NCBI RefSeq assembly: GCF_008042035.1
Contig: NZ_RDBL01000006.1
Location: forward strand, 927,496 to 991,495
Length of the DNA stretch: 64,000 bases
DNA from: Streptomyces sp. col6
Lineage (GTDB): Bacteria; Actinomycetota; Actinomycetes; Streptomycetales; Streptomycetaceae
Direction of reading: 5' to 3'
In this document: one piece after another, positions 8,876 to 16,854 of the stretch
Layout: the number at the start of each line of letters is the position of its first letter
Numbering within the stretch: position 1 is the stretch's first letter
The notes under the pieces: model-generated
Databases searched by the model: none
The model's input: only the letters and a program-made list of their open reading frames with translations
What the model was told of the DNA's origin: nothing
Position numbers and translations under genes: made by a program

Positions 8876-10280
8876 CCACGGGACGGCGGGCCCCTTCCCG
8901 GCCGAACAGCAGCACGGAGGACCGACGATGAGGCGCGAGGGCCACCAGGGGGACGCCACCGCGGCGGCCGACGCCGGGGTGCGGGGCGCGCCGGGCGAAC
9001 CCGTGCCCGGGTCCGGAGGGCTCGCGCCCACGGACGCGCCCGTACCCGCCGCGGGCGTACCGGACGCTCCCGCGCACGCCCCGGAGCCGGCACCGGCCGA
9101 GGCGCCCGCGCCCGCCCTCGCTCCCGAGGGCCCCGCACGCCCCCCCGAGGTCGCGCACACCGCGCATCCGTACCCGGCCCGCAACGCCGCCGTCCGCAAG
9201 GCCGTCGCCGGGCGGCGGGGGACCGCCGACCCGGTGCGCTCGCTCATGCACCGCCACCGCGAGCTGTGCGAACGGGCCGTCGACCCGCTGGAGATCGCCG
9301 CAGGTCTGGAGGCCCACGGGGTCACCGACCGCACCGCCGCCCGCTACCGGCACCGCGATGTGTTCTCGCTCGCCGAGGAACTCTTCGCACGGGTACCGGC
9401 GGTCGCACGGGAGCCCTTCACGCCGGGGCCCGCTCCGGCGCGCGACAGCGGAACGCGCGCCGCCTGGTCGCTGCGGGCCCTGCTGCCGGGCGCCGCCTGC
9501 GTGGCGACCCTGGTCACGCTGCGGCTCACCGACGGGGTGCTCGGCGGCGACACCCGGCTCGCCATCGGCGCCGGCGGCTCGCTGCTCACCCTCGTCGCCC
9601 TTCTCCTCGCCCTGCGCACCGGCCCGCTCGCCACCGAGGTCCGCTCCTCCGGCGCCACCGCCCTCTGCGTCTGCTGGCTGCTCGGCTACGTCCTGTACGG
9701 CGACGCCCTGCTCCACCAGGTGCTCAGCGGCGGCCCCGAGGGCCCCTGGACGCTGACCCCGGGCCCCCTGTCGGCGCTCGCCCTCGCGGTGCTGCCCGCC
9801 GCCTGGTGCGCCCACCTCTTCGCCCGGTACGCGCACCGCAGGCTGCACGGCAGCCACGCGCTGGAGGAGTTCGCCGCCGGTGCGCGCCCCCTGGTGTTCG
9901 GCGTCGTCGCCCTCTTCGTCTGCGCCCTCGCCGCGCTGCTGTTCCTGACCCGGCCGCTGTTCGGCACCGGCGGCGCACCGGCCGGGACCGCCGCCCTCGG
10001 GGTGCTGCTCCTGCTGGCCCGGCTCCTGACCGTCCACGGCTTCCCCGAACCCGCCGCCACCGGACTCGCCGCCGCCTGCGCCGTCGAGGCCGCAGCCCCC
10101 GCCCTGATCCTGGCCGGCCGGCTGCCCGGACTCCATCCGGTGGCCCGCCCCGTCGACGCCCTCGTCGAGGCGGCGGGGGCCGGGGCGGTGCCCGCGCTCG
10201 CCTGCGGCGCGGCCGCGCTCGGCCTGCTGATCACCGCCACCCTCGCCCTCTCCCGGGCGTCCGCCCACACCGCCCCCTGA
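8868..10280 (+). CDS. Multi-pass membrane protein of glycan operon
   Basis: A 470-residue protein. Residues 1-100 are Pro/Ala-rich and probably disordered. A short soluble segment (RSLMHRHRELCERAVDPLE, near 124-145) contains HGVTDRTAARYRHRDVFSLAEEL. About eight TM helices follow between residues 200 and 465. ATG 8868 has an ideal GGAGG six bases upstream and overlaps the glycosyltransferase stop, implying translational coupling. It has no recognisable domain. By position it could be the export or scaffold partner that PelG supplies in Pel systems, but I see no clear PelG/MATE signature and it has fewer helices. Confidence 0.75.
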   Translation: MRNHGTAGPFPAEQQHGGPTMRREGHQGDATAAADAGVRGAPGEPVPGSGGLAPTDAPVPAAGVPDAPAHAPEPAPAEAPAPALAPEGPARPPEVAHTAHPYPARNAAVRKAVAGRRGTADPVRSLMHRHRELCERAVDPLEIAAGLEAHGVTDRTAARYRHRDVFSLAEELFARVPAVAREPFTPGPAPARDSGTRAAWSLRALLPGAACVATLVTLRLTDGVLGGDTRLAIGAGGSLLTLVALLLALRTGPLATEVRSSGATALCVCWLLGYVLYGDALLHQVLSGGPEGPWTLTPGPLSALALAVLPAAWCAHLFARYAHRRLHGSHALEEFAAGARPLVFGVVALFVCALAALLFLTRPLFGTGGAPAGTAALGVLLLLARLLTVHGFPEPAATGLAAACAVEAAAPALILAGRLPGLHPVARPVDALVEAAGAGAVPALACGAAALGLLITATLALSRASAHTAP

Positions 10281-10369
10281 GGCGGCGGCCCCCAGAGCCC
10301 GCCCACGGAGCCGACGCCGTGGGCCGTCACCACCCGAACCGTACGAACCTTCCCCAAGGAGACACCGAC

Positions 10370-10435
10370 ATGACCCGCCAATCCCCCGCACCGGCAGCCC
10401 GCCGTCGGCCCTCAGGCCTGGGCGGTGCGCGATGA
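10370..10435 (+). CDS. 21-residue small ORF coupled to the epimerase gene
   Basis: An ATG with an excellent ribosome site (AAGGAGACACCGAC) encodes a short basic peptide, MTRQSPAPAARRRPSGLGGA plus Arg. Its TGA overlaps the epimerase ATG as ATGA. The epimerase has no good Shine-Dalgarno of its own, so this ORF probably feeds ribosomes to it by coupling. Alternatively it is the remnant of a longer N-terminus lost to a one-base frameshift. The peptide function is unknown. Confidence 0.45.
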   Translation: MTRQSPAPAARRRPSGLGGAR

Positions 10436-11397
10436 GGGTGCTGCTGCTCGGAGCCAACGGATTCATCGGCCGGTTCGTGGCCGACCGGCTGCTCGCCGAC
10501 CCCGCCGTCCACCTCACGGCACTCGGCCGCGGCGACGACGCCGACGTACGGTTCGACCTCGCGAACGGCAGCCCCGGAGCGCTCACCCGCTTCCTGGACG
10601 CCGTCCACCCCGGGGTCGTCGTCAACTGCGCCGGCGCGACCCGGGGCGGCGCCCGCGACCTCACCCGGCACAACACCGTCGCCGTCGCCACCGTGTGCGA
10701 GGCGATGCGCCGCAGCCGCTGCACCGCCCGCCTGGTCCAGGTCGGCTGCGCCTCGGAGTACGGGCCCTCACAGCCCGGTTCCTCCACCGCCGAGGACGCC
10801 ATTCCGCGCCCCGGCGGCCCGTACGGCGTCAGCAAGCTCGCCGCCACCGAGCTCGTCCTCGGCTCCGGCCTCGACGCGGTCGTGCTGCGGGTCTTCTCGC
10901 CGGTCGGCCCCGGCACCCCGGCCGGCTCACCGCTCGGCCGGCTCGCCGAGGCCATGCGCCGCACCATGCAGTCCGGCGACGGCGAGCTGAAGCTCAGCGG
11001 CCTCGGCGTGCAGCGCGACTTCGTCGACGTACGCGATGTGGCGCGGGCCGTCCACGCCGCCTCGCTCTCCGCCGCGCAGGGCGTCGTCAACATCGGCACC
11101 GGCCGGGCCGTCCGGCTGCGCGACGCGGCGGCCGTCCTCGCCAAGGTCGCCGGATACGCCGGCGCGCTCCACGAGCTGGACACGCCTCCCGCACGCCTCC
11201 CCATCGGCGCCCCCCGCACCTCCTCCGAGTCGGTCATCGAGCACCTCTCGGCCACTCCGTCCCCGTACCCGGACGGCTGCGGTGCCTGGCAGCAGGCCGA
11301 CGTCCGCACCGCCCGCGACCGGCTCGGCTGGCGTCCACGGATCAACCTGGAGGAGTCCCTCGCCGACATCTGGATGGAGGCGGCGTGCCGTATCTGA
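10432..11397 (+). CDS. NAD-dependent sugar epimerase/dehydratase (extended SDR)
   Basis: A 321-residue extended SDR. The NAD motif GANGFIGRF lies near residues 6-14, catalytic Tyr-x3-Lys in YGVSKLAATE near 132-136, and DFVDVRDVARAVHAA near 190. It probably interconverts nucleotide sugars in the cytoplasm. With the PelF-like transferase it could supply a UDP-HexNAc epimer, a role PelX-type epimerases play in Pel synthesis; that is inference. The start ATG overlaps the stop of the 21-residue ORF, and its end overlaps the spherulin gene by 13 bases. Confidence 0.88.
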   Translation: MRVLLLGANGFIGRFVADRLLADPAVHLTALGRGDDADVRFDLANGSPGALTRFLDAVHPGVVVNCAGATRGGARDLTRHNTVAVATVCEAMRRSRCTARLVQVGCASEYGPSQPGSSTAEDAIPRPGGPYGVSKLAATELVLGSGLDAVVLRVFSPVGPGTPAGSPLGRLAEAMRRTMQSGDGELKLSGLGVQRDFVDVRDVARAVHAASLSAAQGVVNIGTGRAVRLRDAAAVLAKVAGYAGALHELDTPPARLPIGAPRTSSESVIEHLSATPSPYPDGCGAWQQADVRTARDRLGWRPRINLEESLADIWMEAACRI

Positions 11398-12212
11398 CCA
11401 GTACCGGCACCGCCCGGCGCACCAGCGGCGCCGACCGGCTCGGCTTCGGCGTCCCCGGCTACGCGCACCCGCTGCTCGCTCCGGCCGAGTGGGCCGAGCT
11501 GTCCCGCCCCGGCACCCCGCTGCACTGGGCGGTCCTCAACATCGACAACGGCCCCGGCAGCAGGCCCGACCCGCACTGCCTGGAGGCGGCGGGCCGACTG
11601 CGCAACGCCCGCGTCCGCGCGCTGCACGGCGGGGAGCCCATCGACACCGTGCGGGCGGCGGGCGGCCGATTGCTCGGGCAGCTCGACCTCGCCCACGGCG
11701 AGCGGCCCTTCGGGGAACTGCTCGCCGACGCCCGGTCCTTCCTGGAGTGGTACCGGGTGGACGGCTTCTACCTCGACCGCTGTCCGGCCGGCCGTGCCGA
11801 GCTGCCGGCCGTCCGCCGTCTCACCGGCACCCTGCGGGCCTTCCTGGGCCAGGACGACGGGCACCTCGTCCTGGGGCACGACACCCATCCGTACCCCGGG
11901 TACGCGGAGACGGGCGACCAGCTCGTCACGTTCCGCGGCGCGTGGAGCGACTACCGCTGGTCGCAGGTGGCCGAGTGGACCGCGGCCTACCCGCCAGGCC
12001 GGTTCGCCCACTTCGTGCACGGCGTCCCGCGCACCCATCTGGAGGAGGCGATGCGCATCGCCCGCTGGCAGGGCGCGGGGACGATCTTCTTCACCGACCG
12101 CGGCGGGCGGTCGGGGCCGGGGAACGGTCGCGGACAAAGCGACCCATTCGCGGCACTGCCCAGGTACTGGGACGAAATCGTCTCGCGGATCGGACCTGGT
12201 ATCTCGGAATGA
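11385..12212 (+). CDS. Spherulin-4 family (GH135-type) glycoside hydrolase
   Basis: A 275-residue TIM-barrel-type protein of the spherulation-specific family 4. Landmarks are GFGVPGYAHPLLAP near 20, LNIDNGPGS near 50, the acidic strand VDGFYLDRCP near 122 and GTIFFTDRGG near 232. Characterised relatives (fungal Sph3/Ega3, GH135) cleave alpha-1,4-galactosaminoglycans, and PelA carries a related hydrolase activity. No signal peptide is visible, so this enzyme would be cytoplasmic, unlike PelA. GTG 11385 has GGAGG four bases upstream. It is the last gene of the operon; the SigmaR-type promoter of moeZ begins inside its final codons. Confidence 0.85.
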   Translation: MPYLTSTGTARRTSGADRLGFGVPGYAHPLLAPAEWAELSRPGTPLHWAVLNIDNGPGSRPDPHCLEAAGRLRNARVRALHGGEPIDTVRAAGGRLLGQLDLAHGERPFGELLADARSFLEWYRVDGFYLDRCPAGRAELPAVRRLTGTLRAFLGQDDGHLVLGHDTHPYPGYAETGDQLVTFRGAWSDYRWSQVAEWTAAYPPGRFAHFVHGVPRTHLEEAMRIARWQGAGTIFFTDRGGRSGPGNGRGQSDPFAALPRYWDEIVSRIGPGISE

Positions 12213-12231
12213 GAGGGGGCGTGGCAGTGTT
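12206..12231 (+). promoter_or_regulatory. SigmaR-type promoter of moeZ
   Basis: GGAAT (12206-12210), 18 bases, then GTT (12229-12231), an exact match to the SigmaR consensus. Transcription would start near 12238, leaving a leader of about 60 bases before GTG 12298. SigmaR control of a moeB/moeZ gene in S. coelicolor is recalled from the literature. Confidence 0.75.
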
Positions 12232-12246
12232 ACGGCAAGAACAACC

Positions 12247-12267
12247 GTACGTAGTCGAAGTACGTAG
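12247..12267 (+). repeat. Direct repeat GTACGTAG in the moeZ leader
   Basis: GTACGTAG occurs at 12247-12254 and 12260-12267, 13 bases apart, between the SigmaR-type promoter and the moeZ start. A similar GGTACGTAC pair precedes the gene at 44151. Possible regulator or mRNA element; role unknown. Confidence 0.4.
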
Positions 12268-12297
12268 AAACCGACCACCTGCATTGTTGAGGTTCCT

Positions 12298-13476
12298 GTG
12301 TCGCTGCCACCCCTGGTCGAGCCAGCTGCTGAGCTCACCGTCGACGAGGTCCGCAGGTACTCCCGCCACCTGATCATCCCGGATGTCGGGATGGACGGGC
12401 AGAAGCGGCTGAAGAACGCGAAGGTGCTCGTCGTGGGCGCCGGCGGCCTCGGTTCGCCGGCCCTGATGTACCTGGCCGCAGCCGGTGTCGGCACGCTCGG
12501 CATCGTGGAGTTCGACGAGGTCGACGAGTCGAACCTGCAGCGCCAGATCATCCACAGCCAGTCCGACATCGGCAAGTCCAAGGCCCTGTCGGCCAAGGAG
12601 ACCGTCGAGGGCATCAACCCCCTGGTCAACGTGGTCCTTCACGAGGAGCGGCTCGAAGCCGAGAACGTGAAGGAGATCTTCGCCGCGTACGACCTGATCG
12701 TGGACGGCACGGACAACTTCGCCACCCGCTATCTCGTCAACGACGCCGCGGTCCTGCTGAACAAGCCGTACGTCTGGGGCTCGATCTACCGCTTCGACGG
12801 CCAGGCGTCCGTGTTCTGGTCCGAGCACGGCCCCTGCTACCGCTGCCTGTACCCGGAGCCGCCCCCGCCGGGCATGGTTCCGTCCTGCGCCGAGGGCGGC
12901 GTCCTCGGCGTGCTCTGCGCCTCCATCGGCTCGATCCAGGTCAACGAGGCCATCAAGCTGCTCGCCGGCATCGGCGACCCGCTGGTCGGCCGGCTGATGA
13001 TCTACGACGCCCTGGAGATGCAGTACCGCCAGGTCAAGGTCCGCAAGGACCCCGACTGCGCGGTCTGCGGCGAGAACCCCACCGTCACCGAGCTCATCGA
13101 CTACGAGGCCTTCTGCGGCGTCGTGTCCGAGGAGGCCCAGGAGGCGGCGGCCGGTTCGACGATCACTCCGAAGCAGCTCAAGGAGTGGATCGACGCCGAC
13201 GAGAAGATCGAGATCATCGACGTCCGCGAGCCGAACGAGTACGAGATCGTGTCGATCCCGGGCTCCCGGCTGGTCCCGAAGAACGAGTTCCTGATGGGCA
13301 ACGCCCTCCAGGACCTCCCGCAGGACCGTCGCATCGTCCTGAACTGCAAGACGGGTGTCCGCAGTGCGGAAGTCCTCGCGGTCCTCAAGTCGGCGGGCTT
13401 CGCCGACGCGGTCCACGTGGGCGGCGGCGTGATCGGCTGGGTCAACCAGATCGAGCCCGAGAAGCCGGTCTACTAG
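12298..13476 (+). CDS. moeZ: Adenylyltransferase/sulfurtransferase MoeZ
   Basis: A 392-residue fusion of an E1-like MoeB/ThiF domain and a C-terminal rhodanese domain. It adenylates and sulfurates the C-terminus of MoaD/ThiS/CysO-type sulfur carriers for molybdopterin, thiamine and cysteine synthesis. Visible are GAGGLGSP (47-54), the adenylation region DGTDNFATRY near 140, zinc cysteines CYRCLYPE and CAVCGENP, and the rhodanese catalytic Cys in LNCKTGVRS near 350. GTG 12298 has GAGG five bases upstream. The SigmaR-type promoter fits a sulfur/thiol role. Confidence 0.96.
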   Translation: MSLPPLVEPAAELTVDEVRRYSRHLIIPDVGMDGQKRLKNAKVLVVGAGGLGSPALMYLAAAGVGTLGIVEFDEVDESNLQRQIIHSQSDIGKSKALSAKETVEGINPLVNVVLHEERLEAENVKEIFAAYDLIVDGTDNFATRYLVNDAAVLLNKPYVWGSIYRFDGQASVFWSEHGPCYRCLYPEPPPPGMVPSCAEGGVLGVLCASIGSIQVNEAIKLLAGIGDPLVGRLMIYDALEMQYRQVKVRKDPDCAVCGENPTVTELIDYEAFCGVVSEEAQEAAAGSTITPKQLKEWIDADEKIEIIDVREPNEYEIVSIPGSRLVPKNEFLMGNALQDLPQDRRIVLNCKTGVRSAEVLAVLKSAGFADAVHVGGGVIGWVNQIEPEKPVY

Positions 13477-13481
13477 AACCA

Positions 13482-13530
13482 CACGCCGAAGGGGCCGGTC
13501 CGCAGCGCGCGGGCCGGCCCCTTCGGCGTG
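13482..13530. terminator. Bidirectional terminator between moeZ and Tap-like hydrolase
   Basis: 20-bp arms, 13482-13501 (CACGCCGAAGGGGCCGGTCC) and 13511-13530, with one mismatch and a 9-base loop. It lies between convergent genes. Confidence 0.85.
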
Positions 13531-13535
13531 CCGGG

Positions 13536-15080
13536 CTACGAGCAGGTCTTGCCGTCCGCCGGGACCTCGCCGTCCAGGAAGTACGAGTCCACGGTCGACG
13601 TCACACAGGAATTGCCCCCGTACGCGCCGTGCCCCTCGCCCTTGTTGGAGAGCAGCACACCGACGCCGTCGCCCAGCTCGTCCGCCATCCTGCGGGCGCC
13701 CTCGTACGGCGTGGCCGGGTCTCCCGTCGTCCCCACGACCAGGATCGGACCGGCGCCCGGGGCGCTCGCCTCCGGATGGTCGTGCTCGCCCTCCACCGGC
13801 CAGCCGGAGCACCAGCCCGCCGTGTCCCAGGCCAGGAACGGCCCGAAGACGGGGGACAGCTTCTCGAACTCGGGCAGCAGCGCCCTCGCGTCGGCGGCCG
13901 AGGGCCTCGCCCTGCCGTCCGCGCAGGAGATGGCCCGCTGGGAGTGGTTCTGGGTGTCGTAGTGGCCGCTGTCGTCCCGGCCGTTGTACGAGTCGGCGAG
14001 CCGGAGCAGCGCGGCGCCGCTGCCCTTCTCGGCCTCGTCCAGGGCCTGGGTGAGGGCGGGCCAGCTGTCCTTGGAGTAGAGGGGGAGCACGATACCGGTG
14101 ATCGCCAGCGACTCGTTGAGCTGGCGGTCCGTGCCCGTCGGCAGCGGTTCGGCGTCGATCCGCTTCAGCAGGGCGGTGATGCGCCGGGTTCCGGCCTTCG
14201 GGTCCTGGCCGCGGTCCTTGAAGTAGTTGTCCAGGGCCCGCTGGAAGCCGGTCGCCTGGTTCCGCGCGTGCCCGATGGAGTCGGCGGTCGGGTCGACGAC
14301 CGCGTCGAAGACCGTACGCCCCACGTTCTCCGGGAAGAGGTGGGCGTACGTGCCGCCCAGCTCGGTGCCGTACGACATCCCGAAGTACGTCAGCTTCTCG
14401 TCCCCGAGCACCTGGCGGATCAGGTCCATGTCGCGGGCGGCGTTCGTCGTACCGACGTACAGGAGGACGTCGCCGGACAGGCGATCGCAGCCGGCCCCGA
14501 AGTCGGCGCCGTCCTTCATGAACGCCGCCTCCTCGGCCGGCGTGTCCGGGGTCATGTCGACGTCCTGGTACGCCTCGTCCTGCGTCTCGTCGTCGCGGCA
14601 CCGCACCCCGGCGCTGCGCGCCACCCCGCGCGGGTCGAAGCCCACCAGGTCGTAACGGGTGTTGAGGGTGGCGTACGAGCTGCCGGCGCGCGGGAGTATC
14701 GAGACGCCCGAGCCGCCGGGCCCGCCGAAGTTGAACAGCATCGAGCCCAGGCGCTTGCTCCGGTCCGTCGCCTCCTTGCGGACCAGGGCGATGCCGATCG
14801 TGTCGCCCCTCGGCTTCTCGTAGTCCAGCGGCACCTTCACCGTCGCGCAGCGCCACTCGGAGCCCGGCGTCTCACCGCCCTCGGGCGCCTCGCAGCGGGA
14901 CCAGTCCGGGCGCTGCGAGGTCAGCGACGCGGGCAGCCCGTTCGCTTCGGAGGACGAGGAGGCGGGCGACGAGGCCGCCCCGCCTCCCTTGTCGTCCGTA
15001 CCGTCCTCGCAGCCCGCGAGTACCCCCGTCAGCAGCAGTGCCGCTGCGGCCAGCGCTCCGGCCCGTGCGTGTGCGACCAC
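13536..15080 (-). CDS. Secreted lipoprotein alpha/beta hydrolase, Tap/SlpD-SlpE type
   Basis: A 514-residue exported lipoprotein. The signal peptide ends in the lipobox LTGVLAGC (Cys near 24). The hydrolase has FNFGGPGGSG (oxyanion loop), GFDPRGVARS, the nucleophile elbow YFGMSYGTELGG near 233, and a C-terminal TAP-like domain with VVGTTGDPATPYEGA and the His in GEGHGAYGG near 489. Relatives are tripeptidyl aminopeptidase and S. lividans SlpD/SlpE (recalled). It probably trims peptides from secreted proteins. A close paralogue lies immediately upstream on the same strand. Confidence 0.9.
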   Translation of the reverse strand: MVAHARAGALAAAALLLTGVLAGCEDGTDDKGGGAASSPASSSSEANGLPASLTSQRPDWSRCEAPEGGETPGSEWRCATVKVPLDYEKPRGDTIGIALVRKEATDRSKRLGSMLFNFGGPGGSGVSILPRAGSSYATLNTRYDLVGFDPRGVARSAGVRCRDDETQDEAYQDVDMTPDTPAEEAAFMKDGADFGAGCDRLSGDVLLYVGTTNAARDMDLIRQVLGDEKLTYFGMSYGTELGGTYAHLFPENVGRTVFDAVVDPTADSIGHARNQATGFQRALDNYFKDRGQDPKAGTRRITALLKRIDAEPLPTGTDRQLNESLAITGIVLPLYSKDSWPALTQALDEAEKGSGAALLRLADSYNGRDDSGHYDTQNHSQRAISCADGRARPSAADARALLPEFEKLSPVFGPFLAWDTAGWCSGWPVEGEHDHPEASAPGAGPILVVGTTGDPATPYEGARRMADELGDGVGVLLSNKGEGHGAYGGNSCVTSTVDSYFLDGEVPADGKTCS

Positions 15081-15153
15081 GTTGTGCGTACCTCCCCGTC
15101 GAGCCCTGCCCGTACGGCAGTTCGCCCATCGTAGGGGGCGCGCCGAGGGGTGC

Positions 15154-16758
15154 TCAGCCGCAGACCGTGCCGGCCGCCGGGACCTTGCCGTCGAGCAGAT
15201 AGCCGCCGACCGCCTTCTGCACGCAGGCGTTGCCGCTGTTGTACGCGCCGTGCCCCTGGCCCTTGTACGTCATCTGCACGCCGACGCCCTCGCCCAGTTC
15301 CTCGGCCATCGCCTTCGCGCCCTCGTACGGCGTCGCGGGGTCGCCGGTGTTGCCGATCACGAGGATGGGGGCGGAGCCGGGGGCGCTGACGTCGGGGGTC
15401 TTCCAGGTGCCCTTCACCGGCCAGTCCGTGCAGCCCATCAGGCCCCAGCCCAGGTAGTTGCCGAAGACGGCCGAGGCGTCACGGAATTCGGGGAGCTTCG
15501 CCTTCGTCTGCTCCAGGGTGAACCGCTCGCGCGAGTCGGCGCAGCTGATCGCGGTGTAGGCGGCGGCCGAGTTGTCGTAGCGGCCGTCCTCGGAGCGGCC
15601 GTTGAGGGAGTCGGCGAGCGCGAGGAGCAGAGCGCCGTTCCCGCCGTCGGCCTCGTCCACACCCTGTTCCAGCAGGGGCCAGGTCTCCTTGGAGTAGAGG
15701 GCCGCCGCGATGCCGGTGGTGGCCTGGGTCTCCGTCAGCTTGCGGGTTCCCATGCCCTGGATGGGCTTCTTCTCCAGCCGGTCGAGGAGGCCGGAGATGC
15801 CCTGTTCGATCTCCTCGGCGTCGGACCCGGGCAGCTTGCAGGCGTCGCCCCGGTCCGCGCAGTCCTTCGCGAAGTTGTCCAGGGCGAGCTGGAAGCCCTT
15901 GGCCTGGCCGAGCGAGGACTCCTCGGCGTTCTGGTTCGGGTCGACGACCGCGTCCAGCACCGACCGGCCGACGTTCTTGGGGAACAGGTGCGCGTAGACG
16001 CCGCCCAGCTCGGTGCCGTACGAGATGCCGAAGTAGTACAGCTTCTCGTCGCCGAGCACCTGGCGCATCAGGTCCATGTCGCGGGCGGCGTTGGTGGTGC
16101 CGACGTAGGGCAGCTGCTCGCCGGAGCGCTTCTCGCAGGCGGCGGCGAACGCCTTGGTGTCCTGGACGAACGCCTTCTCCTCCGCCGCGTCGTCGGGGGT
16201 GCCGTCCTCCTGGTAGCGCGCGTCCAGCTGCTTGTCGGTCTCACACTCGACCCCGTCGCTGTTCCCCACGCCGCGCGGGTCGAAGCTCACCAGGTCGTAG
16301 CGGGCGCGCAGTTTGTCGTAGTCGCTGCCGAACGCGGGCAGGGTGGCGACGCCCGAGCCGCCGGGACCGCCGAAGTTGAAGATGAGCGAGCCGATCCGCT
16401 TCTTCGCACTGACAGCCTTGGCGCGGATCAGCGCCAGCTCGATGGTGTCGCCGTCGGGCTTCGCGTAGTCCAGGGGGGCCTTCATGGAGGCGCACTCCCA
16501 GCTCGCCCCGCCGGGCAGCGGCGACGGCGGTTTGCCGCCCCCCTGCGCCTGGGAAGGGGCCGGGCACTTCTTCCACGTCAGCTTCTGGGCGGCGAGGCCG
16601 GACGGGGTGCCGGTGGCGGCGTTCGCCGCGCGGGGCGGGCTCGTCGTCGAGCGGTCGGCCGCTTCCTTGTCACCGCCGTCCGCACAGCCGGCGAGGGGGA
16701 ACAGCACGGTCACGGTGGCGGCGAGGGCCGCGGCGCGCAGGGCAGGGGAGGTCCTCAT
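15154..16758 (-). CDS. Secreted lipoprotein alpha/beta hydrolase, Tap/SlpD-SlpE type (paralogue)
   Basis: A 534-residue paralogue of the preceding protein with the same order of motifs. It has lipobox VLFPLAGC (Cys near 25), FNFGGPGGSG, SFDPRGVGNS, nucleophile elbow YFGISYGTELGG, NTGDPATPYEGA and C-terminal GQGHGAYNS. It has extra Cys pairs and a longer middle region. The two genes are a tandem duplication, 73 bases apart. The elbow and His are present in both, so both are probably active. ATG 16758 gives a normal signal peptide. Confidence 0.9.
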   Translation of the reverse strand: MRTSPALRAAALAATVTVLFPLAGCADGGDKEAADRSTTSPPRAANAATGTPSGLAAQKLTWKKCPAPSQAQGGGKPPSPLPGGASWECASMKAPLDYAKPDGDTIELALIRAKAVSAKKRIGSLIFNFGGPGGSGVATLPAFGSDYDKLRARYDLVSFDPRGVGNSDGVECETDKQLDARYQEDGTPDDAAEEKAFVQDTKAFAAACEKRSGEQLPYVGTTNAARDMDLMRQVLGDEKLYYFGISYGTELGGVYAHLFPKNVGRSVLDAVVDPNQNAEESSLGQAKGFQLALDNFAKDCADRGDACKLPGSDAEEIEQGISGLLDRLEKKPIQGMGTRKLTETQATTGIAAALYSKETWPLLEQGVDEADGGNGALLLALADSLNGRSEDGRYDNSAAAYTAISCADSRERFTLEQTKAKLPEFRDASAVFGNYLGWGLMGCTDWPVKGTWKTPDVSAPGSAPILVIGNTGDPATPYEGAKAMAEELGEGVGVQMTYKGQGHGAYNSGNACVQKAVGGYLLDGKVPAAGTVCG

Positions 16759-16854
16759 CGCTCCATGCTGCGGTGGCGCGCGAGCGGGTGCACGGGGTAC
16801 CGGTCCAAGTGGGTGGCCGGTGCAGCCAGTGCCTCCGTCAGCAACCGGCGGGGG

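Noticed and set aside
8640..12629. Very long minus-strand open frame (1329 codons)
   Set aside because: It is antisense to the glycan operon. Its Gly/Arg/Ala-rich translation and codon phase fit a high-GC shadow frame, while the plus-strand frames show clear domains.
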